Positions 1-6,912 of a DNA stretch of 12,737 bases are shown here, one piece after another. The translations under genes and the position numbers were made by a program. Position 1 is the stretch's first letter. Every line of letters begins with the position of its first letter. The notes below the pieces were generated by a model. The model made no database searches. It saw nothing but the letters and a program-made list of their open reading frames with translations, and was not told the origin of the DNA. The DNA is from CADEFX01 sp050260355 (GTDB taxonomy: Bacteria; Pseudomonadota; Alphaproteobacteria; Rhizobiales; Hyphomicrobiaceae): NCBI GenBank assembly GCA_050260355.1, contig JBLNBZ010000101.1:1-12737 (forward strand), in the 5' to 3' direction.

Positions 1-933
1 CAGGTCGCGGTTGGCCATGTAGACGCGGCGGTTGCCCTCGAGCTCGTCGATGCCGTCGAAGGCGCCGAGCGCGGCGACCTGCGCCACCGCGGGCGGTGAG
101 ATGTAGAGGTTCTGGGCCAGGCGCTCCATGGTCCGCACCAGGGAGGGCGGAACCACCATCCAGCCGACGCGCCAGCCGGTCATGGAGAAGTATTTCGAGA
201 AGCTGTTGATGACGACCACGTCGTCGGAGAACTGCAGCGCGGTTGCCTCCGGCACGCCATAGGTCAGGCCGTGGTAGATCTCGTCCGAGATGAACCACAC
301 GCCGCGCCGCCGGCAGGTCTCGACAATCTCGGCGAGCCGCTCGGGCTCCAGCATGGTGCCGGTCGGATTGGCGGGACTGGCGATCAGCAGGCCGGCCAGC
401 CCCTGCTGGACCGCGGCCTCCTCCACCTGGCCCGCCGTGGGCATCCAGCGCGTGTTCGGGCCCGTCTCCAGCACGACGGGGCTCGCGCCCAGCGCCGTCA
501 GGATGTGCCGGTAGCAGGGATAACCCGGTGCCGGCAGGCCGACCTTGGCGCCGGCATCGAACAGGCCGAGGAAGCCCACCACGAAGGCGGCCGACGAGCC
601 GCTGGTGACGACGATGCGGTCGGGCGATACCGCGACACCGTGCCGCTCCTGGTAAAGGCGCGCGATGCGCTCGCGCAGCGGTTCCATGCCGAGCGCCAGC
701 GTATAGCCGAGGTTGTCGGTATCGAGCGCGCGCTTCACCGCCTCCCGTGCGGCCCTGGGCGCCGGCGTGCCGGGCTGGCCGACCTCCATGTGAATCACGC
801 GCTTGCCGCTTGCCTCCTCGGCGGCTGCCGCCCTCATGACGTCCATGACGATGAATGGGGCAATGGCGCTGCGCTCGGACGGAGGGCGCAACACGAGGCC
901 CTGCGCCGCTGCCATTCTGTCGCTGTCGGTCAT
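1..933 (-). CDS. PLP-dependent class I/II aminotransferase (3' end outside window)
   Basis: Reading leftward from the ATG at 933-931 gives an open frame of 311 codons that is still open at base 1, so roughly the last 80 residues of a typical 390-residue protein are missing. It is a fold-type I aminotransferase of the AspC/COG0436 group. Seen directly: substrate-side VGQPGTPAP near residue 50, the NPTG motif at 189-192 with the conserved Asn, DEIYHG with the PLP-ring Asp217 and Tyr220, and the Schiff-base lysine K247 in SKYFSMTGWRVGW. The spacing of Asn, Asp and Lys fits the family. It moves an amino group between an amino acid and a 2-oxo acid in the cytoplasm; which substrate cannot be told from this fragment. 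It is divergent from the M48 protease gene. No strong ribosome binding site precedes the start; an in-frame ATG six codons downstream is an alternative. Confidence 0.93.
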   Translation of the reverse strand, partial: MTDSDRMAAAQGLVLRPPSERSAIAPFIVMDVMRAAAAEEASGKRVIHMEVGQPGTPAPRAAREAVKRALDTDNLGYTLALGMEPLRERIARLYQERHGVAVSPDRIVVTSGSSAAFVVGFLGLFDAGAKVGLPAPGYPCYRHILTALGASPVVLETGPNTRWMPTAGQVEEAAVQQGLAGLLIASPANPTGTMLEPERLAEIVETCRRRGVWFISDEIYHGLTYGVPEATALQFSDDVVVINSFSKYFSMTGWRVGWMVVPPSLVRTMERLAQNLYISPPAVAQVAALGAFDGIDELEGNRRVYMANRDL

Positions 934-1086
934 CTGAGCCTGCCCTTGGAGCGAAATGCCCCGCAACGGCGCCTGGACGCCCTCAAATCGCCACGCCACA
1001 ACCCCAGACTAGCCATCGCGACTGTCGGTGGGGAGCACCCTCAGGACCGTGCGAAGCTGTGCTGCGGGGGCACATGCCGGAGTGGG

Positions 1087-1116
1087 CTTATAGTCGTCGA
1101 TCCGATGCATTGCCAG
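1087..1116 (-). promoter_or_regulatory. candidate sigma70-type promoter for the aminotransferase gene
   Basis: On the minus strand CTGGCA (1116-1111, 4 of 6 matches to TTGACA) is followed after 18 bp by TATAAG (1092-1087, 5 of 6 matches to TATAAT). Transcription would start near 1080 and give a leader of roughly 145 nt before the ATG at 933. It is a match by eye only. Confidence 0.38.
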
Positions 1117-1153
1117 CGTTCCCCCGCCGAACGGCGCCGCGCGTCCGGTGCGG

Positions 1154-1182
1154 TTGACCGTGTCATACCGCGCATCTAGGGT
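1154..1182 (+). promoter_or_regulatory. candidate sigma70-type promoter for the M48 protease gene
   Basis: TTGACC (1154-1159, 5 of 6) and TAGGGT (1177-1182, 3 of 6) are separated by exactly 17 bp. Initiation near 1189 would leave about 37 nt before the ATG at 1226 and would exclude the upstream in-frame GTG at 1148 as the start. The -10 match is weak. The rest of the 934-1225 intergenic stretch shows no RNA gene or clear operator. Confidence 0.33.
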
Positions 1183-1225
1183 CCCGCCACTGGGCGCAGA
1201 AAGGTCATATTGCTTCGCCGGCAAC

Positions 1226-2635
1226 ATGCAGCACGCGATGAAACCGCATCCACACCTGCCGCCTGCACCAGCCCGCTCCAGGCGCGCGCTTCTCGCCTGC
1301 GCGATGGCGCTCGCCGTCGCCACCGGCGCGGCGCCCTCCCCCGCCGGGGCGCAGACGCTGGGCTTCATCCGCGACACGGAAATCGAGAACCTTCTCAACG
1401 ACTATTCGAAGCCGATCTTCCGCGCGGCGGGACTCGGCAGCGGCCACATCAAGATCCGCATGGTCAAGCACGAGACGTTCAATGCCTTCGTGCTCGACGC
1501 CAACAACGTCTACATCCACACCGGCGCGCTGATGGAGTCGGAGACGCCCAATCAGGTGATCGGCGTGATCGCACACGAGTCGGGGCACATCGCCGGCGGC
1601 CATCTGGCCCAACTGCGCGAGCGTATCGCTCGGGACCAGACCAAGAGCCTGCTGATCAAGCTGCTGGGCATCGGATTGATGGTGGCAGGCGGCGCGAGCG
1701 GCGGCAGCAACGCGGCCGGCGCGGGCGCAGGCGTGATGATGGGCGGCGATGAGTTGCTGATGCGATCGATCCTGGCGGACCGGCGCGCGCAGGAATCCTC
1801 AGCCGACCAGGCCGGGCTCAAGTATCTGACCACCACGCATCAGTCCGGCAAGGGCATGCTCGAGACCTTCGAGCGCTTTGCGCAGCAGGAGTACATCTCG
1901 GCCTCGGGCGCGACGCAGGATGCCTTCGTGCGGAGCCATCCGGTGGCCGCAGACCGCCTCGCGCAACTGCGCAACGCCGTCGCCAAGAGCCCCTATGCCA
2001 ATCAGAAGGACCCGCCGGAGTTGCAGCTTCGCCACGACCTCATGCGGGCGAAGCTGGCGGGCTACCTGGAGCGGCCCACGGTCGTGTTCAACCGTTACCC
2101 GGCCAGCAACACCACGCTGCCCGCGCGCTACGCGCGTGCCATCGCGCGGTTCTTCCAGAGCGGCGTCGACGCTGCGATGCCGGAGGTGGACGCTCTGATC
2201 AAGGATCGGCCCGACTATCCTTACTTCCATGAGCTCAAGGCGGACTTCCTCATGCGGGCCGGCAGGCCGGCGGCGGCGATCGAGCCGCTGCGCCGCGCGC
2301 TGAAGCTCGCCGGCGATGCGCCGCTGCTGCGCACGCAACTGGCGCAAGCGCTGATCAGCGCCGAGGATACGCGCGGCTTAGACGAGGCCATGGACCTGGC
2401 CCGCAAATCGATCATCAGCGACCCTTCCCCGCAGGCCTATCGGCTACTGGCCAACGGCTACTACAAGAAGGGCCGGCTGCCCGAGGCGGACCTGGCGACA
2501 GCCGAGGCGCTGTTCCTCGAGGGAGATGTCAAACAAGCGCAAATTTTCGCCAAGCGCGCGCAATCCAGGCTGCGCTCGGGCTCGCCGGAATGGATCCGGG
2601 CTGGCGATATCGTGAATTACAAAATCCCGACTTGA
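1226..2635 (+). CDS. periplasmic M48 metalloprotease with TPR-like C-terminus (BepA/YfgC-like)
   Basis: The product has 469 residues from the ATG at 1226. A signal peptide with an Arg-rich n-region (RSRR), a hydrophobic ALLACAMALAVATGA core and an AGA-QT cleavage site near residue 42 predicts export. The zinc site is HESGH at 117-121, with the third ligand E190 in ESSAD. A Gly/Ala-rich hydrophobic stretch lies between them, and a conserved SHP motif follows. From about residue 300 to the end the chain is helical and TPR-like. This order matches E. coli BepA (487 residues), a periplasmic protease and chaperone that removes stalled beta-barrel proteins and helps LptD assembly; that role here is inferred from the family. 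An in-frame GTG at 1148 lies upstream of the likely promoter, and ATG 1238 is an equally good start. The DsbA-like gene follows after 52 bp. BepA's client LptD needs disulphides, so the pairing makes functional sense, but that is inference. Confidence 0.9.
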   Translation: MQHAMKPHPHLPPAPARSRRALLACAMALAVATGAAPSPAGAQTLGFIRDTEIENLLNDYSKPIFRAAGLGSGHIKIRMVKHETFNAFVLDANNVYIHTGALMESETPNQVIGVIAHESGHIAGGHLAQLRERIARDQTKSLLIKLLGIGLMVAGGASGGSNAAGAGAGVMMGGDELLMRSILADRRAQESSADQAGLKYLTTTHQSGKGMLETFERFAQQEYISASGATQDAFVRSHPVAADRLAQLRNAVAKSPYANQKDPPELQLRHDLMRAKLAGYLERPTVVFNRYPASNTTLPARYARAIARFFQSGVDAAMPEVDALIKDRPDYPYFHELKADFLMRAGRPAAAIEPLRRALKLAGDAPLLRTQLAQALISAEDTRGLDEAMDLARKSIISDPSPQAYRLLANGYYKKGRLPEADLATAEALFLEGDVKQAQIFAKRAQSRLRSGSPEWIRAGDIVNYKIPT

Positions 2636-2670
2636 CGGTAAGAATAGGCCACGCAGCAGCCCCCCACCTC

Positions 2671-2676
2671 AAGGAG
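2671..2676 (+). promoter_or_regulatory. ribosome binding site of the DsbA-like gene
   Basis: AAGGAG lies 11 nt before the ATG at 2688. It is the best Shine-Dalgarno match in the window and fixes this start. Confidence 0.75.
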
Positions 2677-2687
2677 CCAGACCGCGC

Positions 2688-3575
2688 ATGCTCGACGAGA
2701 TCAAGAGGTTCCTCGACCGCCTGACCTCCAAGAAGGGAGCGGCGATTGCCGTCCCGGCGATTCTGCTGGTGGGCGCCGTGGTTAGCCTCTGGCGCCAGCC
2801 GGCGCCGGCCCTTGCCTCCGACGCCAACAAGGCTGTGCAAATCGCCCAGGCTTCCGGCGCAGTATCGGCAACGCCCGCCACGTCCTCCCCGTTCAGCGCT
2901 GAGCAGAAGGCGGCCATCGAGAAGATCATCAAGGACTACTTGATCAACAATCCCGAAGTGATGATGGACGTCCAGAACGCCCTCGAGGCGAAGATGGAGG
3001 TCATTCAGGCCGAGAAGCTCAAGACCGCGTTGAAGGATAGTGCCGCGGACATCTACCGCCGGCCTAACGCGCCGATGGCGGGCAACCCGAACGGCGATGT
3101 CACGGTGGTCGAGTTCTTCGACTACAACTGCGGCTACTGCAAGCGCGCGTTCAGCGACATTGCCAAGCTGATCGACAAGGACCCTAAGATCAAGCTGGTG
3201 TTCAAGGAGTTGCCGATCCTCTCCAAGGGATCGGAGGAGGCCTCCAAGATTGCGCTCGCCGCCCGGATGCAGGGCAAATACTGGGAGGTGCACCGCACCC
3301 TGATCGCGCTGCGCGGGGAGGTGAACGAGCAGACCTCGCTCAAGGCGATCGAGAAGCTGGGCCTCGATATGGCCCGGCTGAAGAAGGACATGGAGTCTCC
3401 CGAGGTGAAGGCGGAGATCGAGCGGGTGCGGAACCTGGCGCAGAAAATGGGGATCCAGGGCACGCCGCACTTCCTGGTCGGCGATCACCCCATTCCGGGG
3501 GCACCGCAAAACCTGCTCGAGATGATTAACGGCTACGTGGCCGACGTGCGCAAGACCGGTTGCTCGGTCTGCTGA
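2688..3575 (+). CDS. DsbA/ScsC-like thiol-disulphide oxidoreductase
   Basis: This 295-residue protein has an N-terminal hydrophobic segment (about 18-35), either an uncleaved anchor or a signal peptide, so the rest faces the periplasm. Residues about 73-125 form a charged helical region with the LINNPEVMMDV pattern known from the N-terminal domain of ScsC/Com1-type DsbA proteins, which mediates oligomerisation in Proteus ScsC. The thioredoxin-fold domain follows: VVEFFDYNCGYC carries the catalytic pair C148/C151, and GTP with P260 is the cis-proline next to the active site. The last residues are CSVC, so a second CxxC (C292, C295) ends the protein. It should make or shuffle disulphides in exported proteins; oxidase or isomerase cannot be decided from sequence. 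It lies 52 bp after the protease gene and is probably cotranscribed with it. Confidence 0.92.
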   Translation: MLDEIKRFLDRLTSKKGAAIAVPAILLVGAVVSLWRQPAPALASDANKAVQIAQASGAVSATPATSSPFSAEQKAAIEKIIKDYLINNPEVMMDVQNALEAKMEVIQAEKLKTALKDSAADIYRRPNAPMAGNPNGDVTVVEFFDYNCGYCKRAFSDIAKLIDKDPKIKLVFKELPILSKGSEEASKIALAARMQGKYWEVHRTLIALRGEVNEQTSLKAIEKLGLDMARLKKDMESPEVKAEIERVRNLAQKMGIQGTPHFLVGDHPIPGAPQNLLEMINGYVADVRKTGCSVC

Positions 3576-3584
3576 GAGGGCTCG

Positions 3585-3604
3585 GCGGGACAGGCGGGTC
3601 CCGC
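3585..3604 (+). terminator. possible weak terminator hairpin after the DsbA-like gene
   Basis: GCGGGAC (3585-3591) and GTCCCGC (3598-3604) form a perfect 7-bp stem with the 6-nt loop AGGCGG, ten bases after the stop codon. Only ACTTTC follows rather than a long T-run, so it may attenuate transcription or merely protect the 3' end. The 150-bp gap to aroQ is the longest between rightward genes here, which fits a transcript boundary. I found no convincing aroQ promoter in it. Confidence 0.4.
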
Positions 3605-3725
3605 ACTTTCGCGGTTGCGAGAAAACTGTTACACGGGCTGCGGGTGGCACAATCTGCAGCCCTCGCGCTTGCGCGGGAGGCCGATTGTTTCCATCCGCAA
3701 CGGTTTCAAGAGCTGGCGAGAACCG

Positions 3726-4193
3726 ATGGCGAAGCCGGTCTATGTGCTCAACGGGCCCAATCTCAACATGCTCGGCCTACGCGAGCCGCAGATCTATGGA
3801 CGCGAGACCTTGGACGACGTGCGGCGGCGCACCGAGGCGCACGCCGCCAAGCTCGGTCTGTCGGTCGATTTCCGCCAGTCGAACCACGAGGGCGAGATCG
3901 TCACGTGGATCCAGGAGGCGCGCGACAAGGCGAGCGCCATCATCATCAATGCAGGCGCCCTGACGCATACGTCGGTCGCCGTGCTCGACGCACTCAATGC
4001 GGCCGAGTTGCCGGCCGTCGAGGTTCACTTGTCCAACATCTTCAAGCGCGAGAGCTTCCGGCATCACTCCTACGTGTCGCCGGCAGCCATCGGGGTCATC
4101 TGCGGGTTCGGGGCGAAGGGCTACCTGCTGGCGCTCGATGCGCTGGCTGAAACTCTTGCAGATGCCGCGGCCAAAGGCGGCCGGGTCGGATAG
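3726..4193 (+). CDS. aroQ: 3-dehydroquinate dehydratase, type II
   Basis: The 155-residue product matches the usual 145-160 residue length. It dehydrates 3-dehydroquinate to 3-dehydroshikimate by the trans mechanism, the third step of the shikimate pathway, as a cytoplasmic dodecamer. Motifs in order: NGPNLNMLG at 9-17; the flexible-lid Arg19 and catalytic Tyr24 in LREPQIYG; QSNHEGEIV; INAGALTHTS; and VEVHLSN with catalytic H101. The ATG at 3726 gives the canonical MAKPVYVLNGPNLN start. The frame is open back to 3615, but that extension (37 residues) has no family counterpart. No clear ribosome binding site precedes it. It sits 31 bp before accB, an association common in alphaproteobacteria. 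Confidence 0.96.
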   Translation: MAKPVYVLNGPNLNMLGLREPQIYGRETLDDVRRRTEAHAAKLGLSVDFRQSNHEGEIVTWIQEARDKASAIIINAGALTHTSVAVLDALNAAELPAVEVHLSNIFKRESFRHHSYVSPAAIGVICGFGAKGYLLALDALAETLADAAAKGGRVG

Positions 4194-4200
4194 CTCGCGC

Positions 4201-4210
4201 TTAGCGCTAA
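4201..4210. repeat. perfect 10-bp palindrome between aroQ and accB
   Basis: TTAGCGCTAA is fully self-complementary and lies in the 31-bp gap, 14 bp before the accB start. It could be a protein binding site, or chance. No second copy was seen nearby. Confidence 0.3.
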
Positions 4211-4224
4211 CGGGCGGACGCAGG

Positions 4225-4713
4225 ATGGCGAAAGAGAGCAAGGAAAAGGACGGCCTCGAGCGAGGCATGATCCGGGAGCTGGCCGAGCTCCTGAACGAAA
4301 CGGGGCTCAGCGAGATCGAGATTGCGCGCGAAGGCCTCAAGATCCGCGTGGCGCGCCATGCCGCGCCGATCACCGCTGCGGTCCACACGACAGCTCCCAC
4401 CACAAGTCCCGCGGCCTCGGGGCCGGGGGCGCCCACCGCCGCGCCCGCGGGCCGGACAGGCCCAGATCCCGCCGCCCATCCCGGCTGCGTCAAGTCACCT
4501 ATGGTGGGCACCGCGTATCTCGCGCCCGAGCCCGGTGCTGCGCCGTTCGTGGAGATCGGCACCAGGGTGGTCCAGGGGCAGACCCTGCTGATCATCGAGG
4601 CGATGAAGACCATGAACCACATTCCCGCGCCCAAGGCCGGCACGGTCAAGGAGGTACTCGTCGAGAACGGGCAGCCCGTCGAGTTCGGCGAGCCATTGGT
4701 GATCATTGAATAG
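4225..4713 (+). CDS. accB: acetyl-CoA carboxylase biotin carboxyl carrier protein
   Basis: The 162-residue BCCP carries the biotin that shuttles carboxyl groups from biotin carboxylase to the carboxyltransferase AccAD, the committed step of fatty-acid synthesis. The N-terminal helical region (about 1-50) is charged, including IRELAELLNETGLSEIEI, as is typical. A Pro/Ala/Thr-rich mobile linker spans about 50-90. The C-terminal biotinyl domain begins around PMVGTAYLAPEPG, which includes the thumb loop that distinguishes acetyl-CoA carboxylase BCCPs. The biotinylation site is K128 in EAMKTMN. The chain ends LVIIE, usual for the family. It is followed by accC after a 119-bp gap that contains an unusual inverted repeat. 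Confidence 0.97.
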   Translation: MAKESKEKDGLERGMIRELAELLNETGLSEIEIAREGLKIRVARHAAPITAAVHTTAPTTSPAASGPGAPTAAPAGRTGPDPAAHPGCVKSPMVGTAYLAPEPGAAPFVEIGTRVVQGQTLLIIEAMKTMNHIPAPKAGTVKEVLVENGQPVEFGEPLVIIE

Positions 4714-4715
4714 GC

Positions 4716-4808
4716 GTGAGGTGGTGAGATGGTCGGATGGTGAGTGGTAGCGGGGCATCGACGGCCGGCCCACGCACCATTTTCACCACTCACGATCTCA
4801 CCACTCAC
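4716..4808 (+). repeat. two-tier inverted repeat of GGTGAG/CTCACC words in the accB-accC gap
   Basis: The left arm is made of GGTGAG-type words and the right arm of CTCACC-type words. Inner helix: 4740-4748 with 4785-4793 (9 bp, perfect) around a loop of about 36 nt containing the palindrome GGCCGGCC (4763-4770). Outer helix: 4722-4730 with 4795-4803 (9 bp, perfect), extended through 4721/4804 and, after a one-base bulge, 4716-4719 with 4805-4808. The 5' side has a 9-nt internal loop between helices and the 3' side one base. ACCACTCAC occurs twice (4785-4793 and 4800-4808), and CTACTCAC follows at 4812-4819. There is no T-run, so it is not a classical terminator. It ends 24 bp before the accC start and could tune accC expression, stabilise mRNA, or be a degenerate dispersed repeat. 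Confidence 0.72.
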
Positions 4809-4832
4809 CCACTACTCACGCGTTCGGAAAGC

Positions 4833-6185
4833 ATGTTCGACAAAGTCCTGATCGCCAATCGCGGCGAGATCGCGCTGCGCATCCAGCGGGCCTGCAAGGA
4901 GCTCGGCATCGCCACGGTCGCGGTGCACTCGACCGCCGATGCGGACGCCATGCATGTGCGGCTTGCCGACGAGAGCGTGTGCATCGGGCCGCCGCCGGCC
5001 TCCGAAAGCTACCTCAACATTCCGCGGCTGCTCGCGGCCTGCGAGATCACCGGCGCCGACGCCATTCATCCGGGCTACGGCTTCCTTTCCGAGAACGCGC
5101 GCTTCGCCGAGATTTTGGAAGAGCACCAGATCACCTTCATCGGGCCGACCTCCGAGCACATTCGCATCATGGGCGACAAGATCGAGGCCAAGGAGACGGC
5201 CAAGCGCTTGGGCATTCCCGTCGTGCCGGGCTCGGACGGGGCCGTCGCCAACGAGGCACAGGCACAGAAGATCGCCAAGCAGATGGGCTTTCCCGTGCTG
5301 ATCAAGGCTGCCGCCGGCGGCGGCGGGCGCGGCATGAAGGTGGCGCGCACACCAGAGGAGCTGGACGCGGCGTTCAAGACCGCGCGCGCGGAGGCCAAGG
5401 CCGCCTTCGGCGACGACAGCGTGTACCTGGAGAAGTACCTGTCGCGGCCGCGGCACATCGAGATCCAGGTGTTCGGGGACGGCAAGGGCGACGCCATTCA
5501 TCTGGGCGAGCGTGACTGCTCGCTGCAGCGCCGGCACCAGAAGATCTGGGAGGAGGCGCTTTCGCCCGCACTCAACAACGAGGCGCGCCAGAAGGTCGGC
5601 CAGACCGTCCAGCGCGCCATGCAGAAGCTCAAGTACCGCGGCGCCGGCACGGTCGAGTTCCTGTACGAGGACAACGAGTTCTATTTCATCGAGATGAACA
5701 CGCGCCTGCAGGTCGAGCATCCGGTGACCGAGATGATCACCGGCCTCGATCTGGTGATCGAGCAGATCCGCATCGCCGCAGGCGCGCCGCTGACCCTGAA
5801 GCAGGAGGAAGTGACCTTCCAGGGCCATGCCATCGAGTGCCGCATCAACGCCGAGAACCCGAAGACCTTCCGCCCCTCGCCCGGCAAGATCACTTACTGG
5901 CATCCGCCGGGCGGATTGGGCGTTCGCGTCGACAGCGGCGCCTACCAGGGCTATCGCATCCCACCCAACTACGACAGCCTGATCGGCAAGCTGATCGTCC
6001 ACGGCAAGAACCGCAACGAGTGCCTGATGCGGCTGAGGCGTTGCCTGTCGGAGTTCGTCATCGACGGGATCGAGACCACCATCCCGCTCTTTGCCGAGCT
6101 GGTGCGGCATCCTGACATCGCCGACGGCATGTATGATATTCACTGGCTCGAAAAATACTTGCACCAACCCCAGATTCCGAGCTGA
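4833..6185 (+). CDS. accC: acetyl-CoA carboxylase biotin carboxylase subunit
   Basis: The 450-residue product (E. coli AccC has 449) carboxylates the biotin on BCCP using ATP and bicarbonate. The N-terminal Rossmann-like domain begins MFDKVLIANRGEIALRI and contains GYGFLSENARFAEI. The ATP-grasp domain has K158 and the glycine-rich loop AAAGGGGRGMK, then RDCSLQRRHQKIWEE. The metal and catalytic cluster EMNTR gives E287, N289 and R291, one residue off the E. coli numbering, followed by LQVEHPVTE. The C-terminal domain includes ECRINAENP and ends near HWLEKYL. The ATG at 4833 matches the family N-terminus; the open extension back to 4737 runs through the inverted repeat and is rejected. A GGAAAG lies only 1 nt before the ATG, so the ribosome binding site is poorly spaced. 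Probably cotranscribed with accB. Confidence 0.97.
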   Translation: MFDKVLIANRGEIALRIQRACKELGIATVAVHSTADADAMHVRLADESVCIGPPPASESYLNIPRLLAACEITGADAIHPGYGFLSENARFAEILEEHQITFIGPTSEHIRIMGDKIEAKETAKRLGIPVVPGSDGAVANEAQAQKIAKQMGFPVLIKAAAGGGGRGMKVARTPEELDAAFKTARAEAKAAFGDDSVYLEKYLSRPRHIEIQVFGDGKGDAIHLGERDCSLQRRHQKIWEEALSPALNNEARQKVGQTVQRAMQKLKYRGAGTVEFLYEDNEFYFIEMNTRLQVEHPVTEMITGLDLVIEQIRIAAGAPLTLKQEEVTFQGHAIECRINAENPKTFRPSPGKITYWHPPGGLGVRVDSGAYQGYRIPPNYDSLIGKLIVHGKNRNECLMRLRRCLSEFVIDGIETTIPLFAELVRHPDIADGMYDIHWLEKYLHQPQIPS

Positions 6186-6219
6186 CATCGTTCCGCGCAC
6201 GCGATCGGGATCCATCGCT

Positions 6220-6900
6220 CTGACTTCACGTGACGACATCGTCATCGAGATCACGCCGCAGGTGCTGCTGAAAGCGTACGCTTGCGGCATCTTTCCCATG
6301 GCTGAGAGCGCCGATGATCCGGCACTCTACTGGATCGAGCCGCAGCATCGCGGCATCCTGCCGCTCGACGGCGTGCACGTGCCCAAGCGGCTTGCCCGCA
6401 CGGTGCGCTCGGGCGTGTTCGAGGTGCGCGTCAACACCGACTTCGACGGCGTCATCAGCGGCTGCGCCGCATCGCGGCCGGGCCGGCGCTCCACTTGGAT
6501 CAACGACCGCATCCGGCAGCTCTACGGCGCGCTGTACCAGCAGGGCTACTGCCACACGGTCGAGACCTGGGCGGACGGCGAGCTGGTGGGCGGGCTCTAC
6601 GGCGTGGCGCTCGGCTCGGCGTTCTTCGGCGAGAGCATGTTCTCCACCGCGCGCGATGCCAGCAAGGTGGCGCTGACGTATCTGGCGGCGCGCCTGATCT
6701 ACGGCGGCTTCACGCTGCTCGACACGCAGTTCGTCACCGACCACCTGCGCCAGTTCGGAACCGTCGAGGTCGACCGGGCCGAGTTCCACAAGCTGCTCGA
6801 TCCGGCTCTCGCCCGCCGCGCCGACTTCATGGCGCTGCCCACGCACGCGGACGGCCGGCAGATCCTCGACATCATCGAGCGGGCCTGCATCTCGGGCTAG
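6220..6900 (+). CDS. aat: leucyl/phenylalanyl-tRNA-protein transferase, apparent CTG start
   Basis: Aat transfers Leu or Phe from aminoacyl-tRNA to N-terminal Arg or Lys of proteins, marking them for ClpS/ClpAP degradation. Motifs in order: LLKAYACGIFPMAES, WIEPQHRGILPL, RRSTWINDRI, HTVETWADGELVGGLYG, ALGSAFFGESMFS, and GFTLLDTQFVTDHL. From CTG 6220 the product has 226 residues (E. coli 234). The start is uncertain: no ATG, GTG or TTG exists in frame between the accC stop and the conserved region. CTG 6220 would give (M)TSRDDIVIEITP, resembling the N-termini I recall for related proteins, with CGGGA nine bases upstream. The alternative is ATG 6133 inside the end of accC, adding 29 residues of unusual composition and a 53-bp overlap. 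It lies 34 bp after accC by the CTG start and converges on the DUF2155 gene. Confidence 0.93.
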   Translation: MTSRDDIVIEITPQVLLKAYACGIFPMAESADDPALYWIEPQHRGILPLDGVHVPKRLARTVRSGVFEVRVNTDFDGVISGCAASRPGRRSTWINDRIRQLYGALYQQGYCHTVETWADGELVGGLYGVALGSAFFGESMFSTARDASKVALTYLAARLIYGGFTLLDTQFVTDHLRQFGTVEVDRAEFHKLLDPALARRADFMALPTHADGRQILDIIERACISG

Positions 6901-6912
6901 CCGCGCGTTGCG

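Noticed and set aside
271..1179. 302-codon plus-strand frame over the aminotransferase and intergenic region
   Set aside because: The minus strand carries PLP-enzyme motifs in register over 1-933; the plus-strand product is low-complexity Arg/Gly/His without motifs.
1148..1225. In-frame GTG extension of the M48 protease
   Set aside because: It adds 26 residues before a complete signal peptide and starts upstream of the likely promoter.
2632..2647. TTGACG as a -35 element for the DsbA-like gene
   Set aside because: It overlaps the protease stop codon and no -10-like hexamer lies 16-19 bp downstream.
4737..4832. In-frame N-terminal extension of accC
   Set aside because: It translates the inverted repeat; the family N-terminus begins at the ATG at 4833.
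4812..6299. 495-codon open frame on the minus strand across accC
   Set aside because: It is antisense to accC with no recognisable domain; long antisense frames are expected at this base composition.
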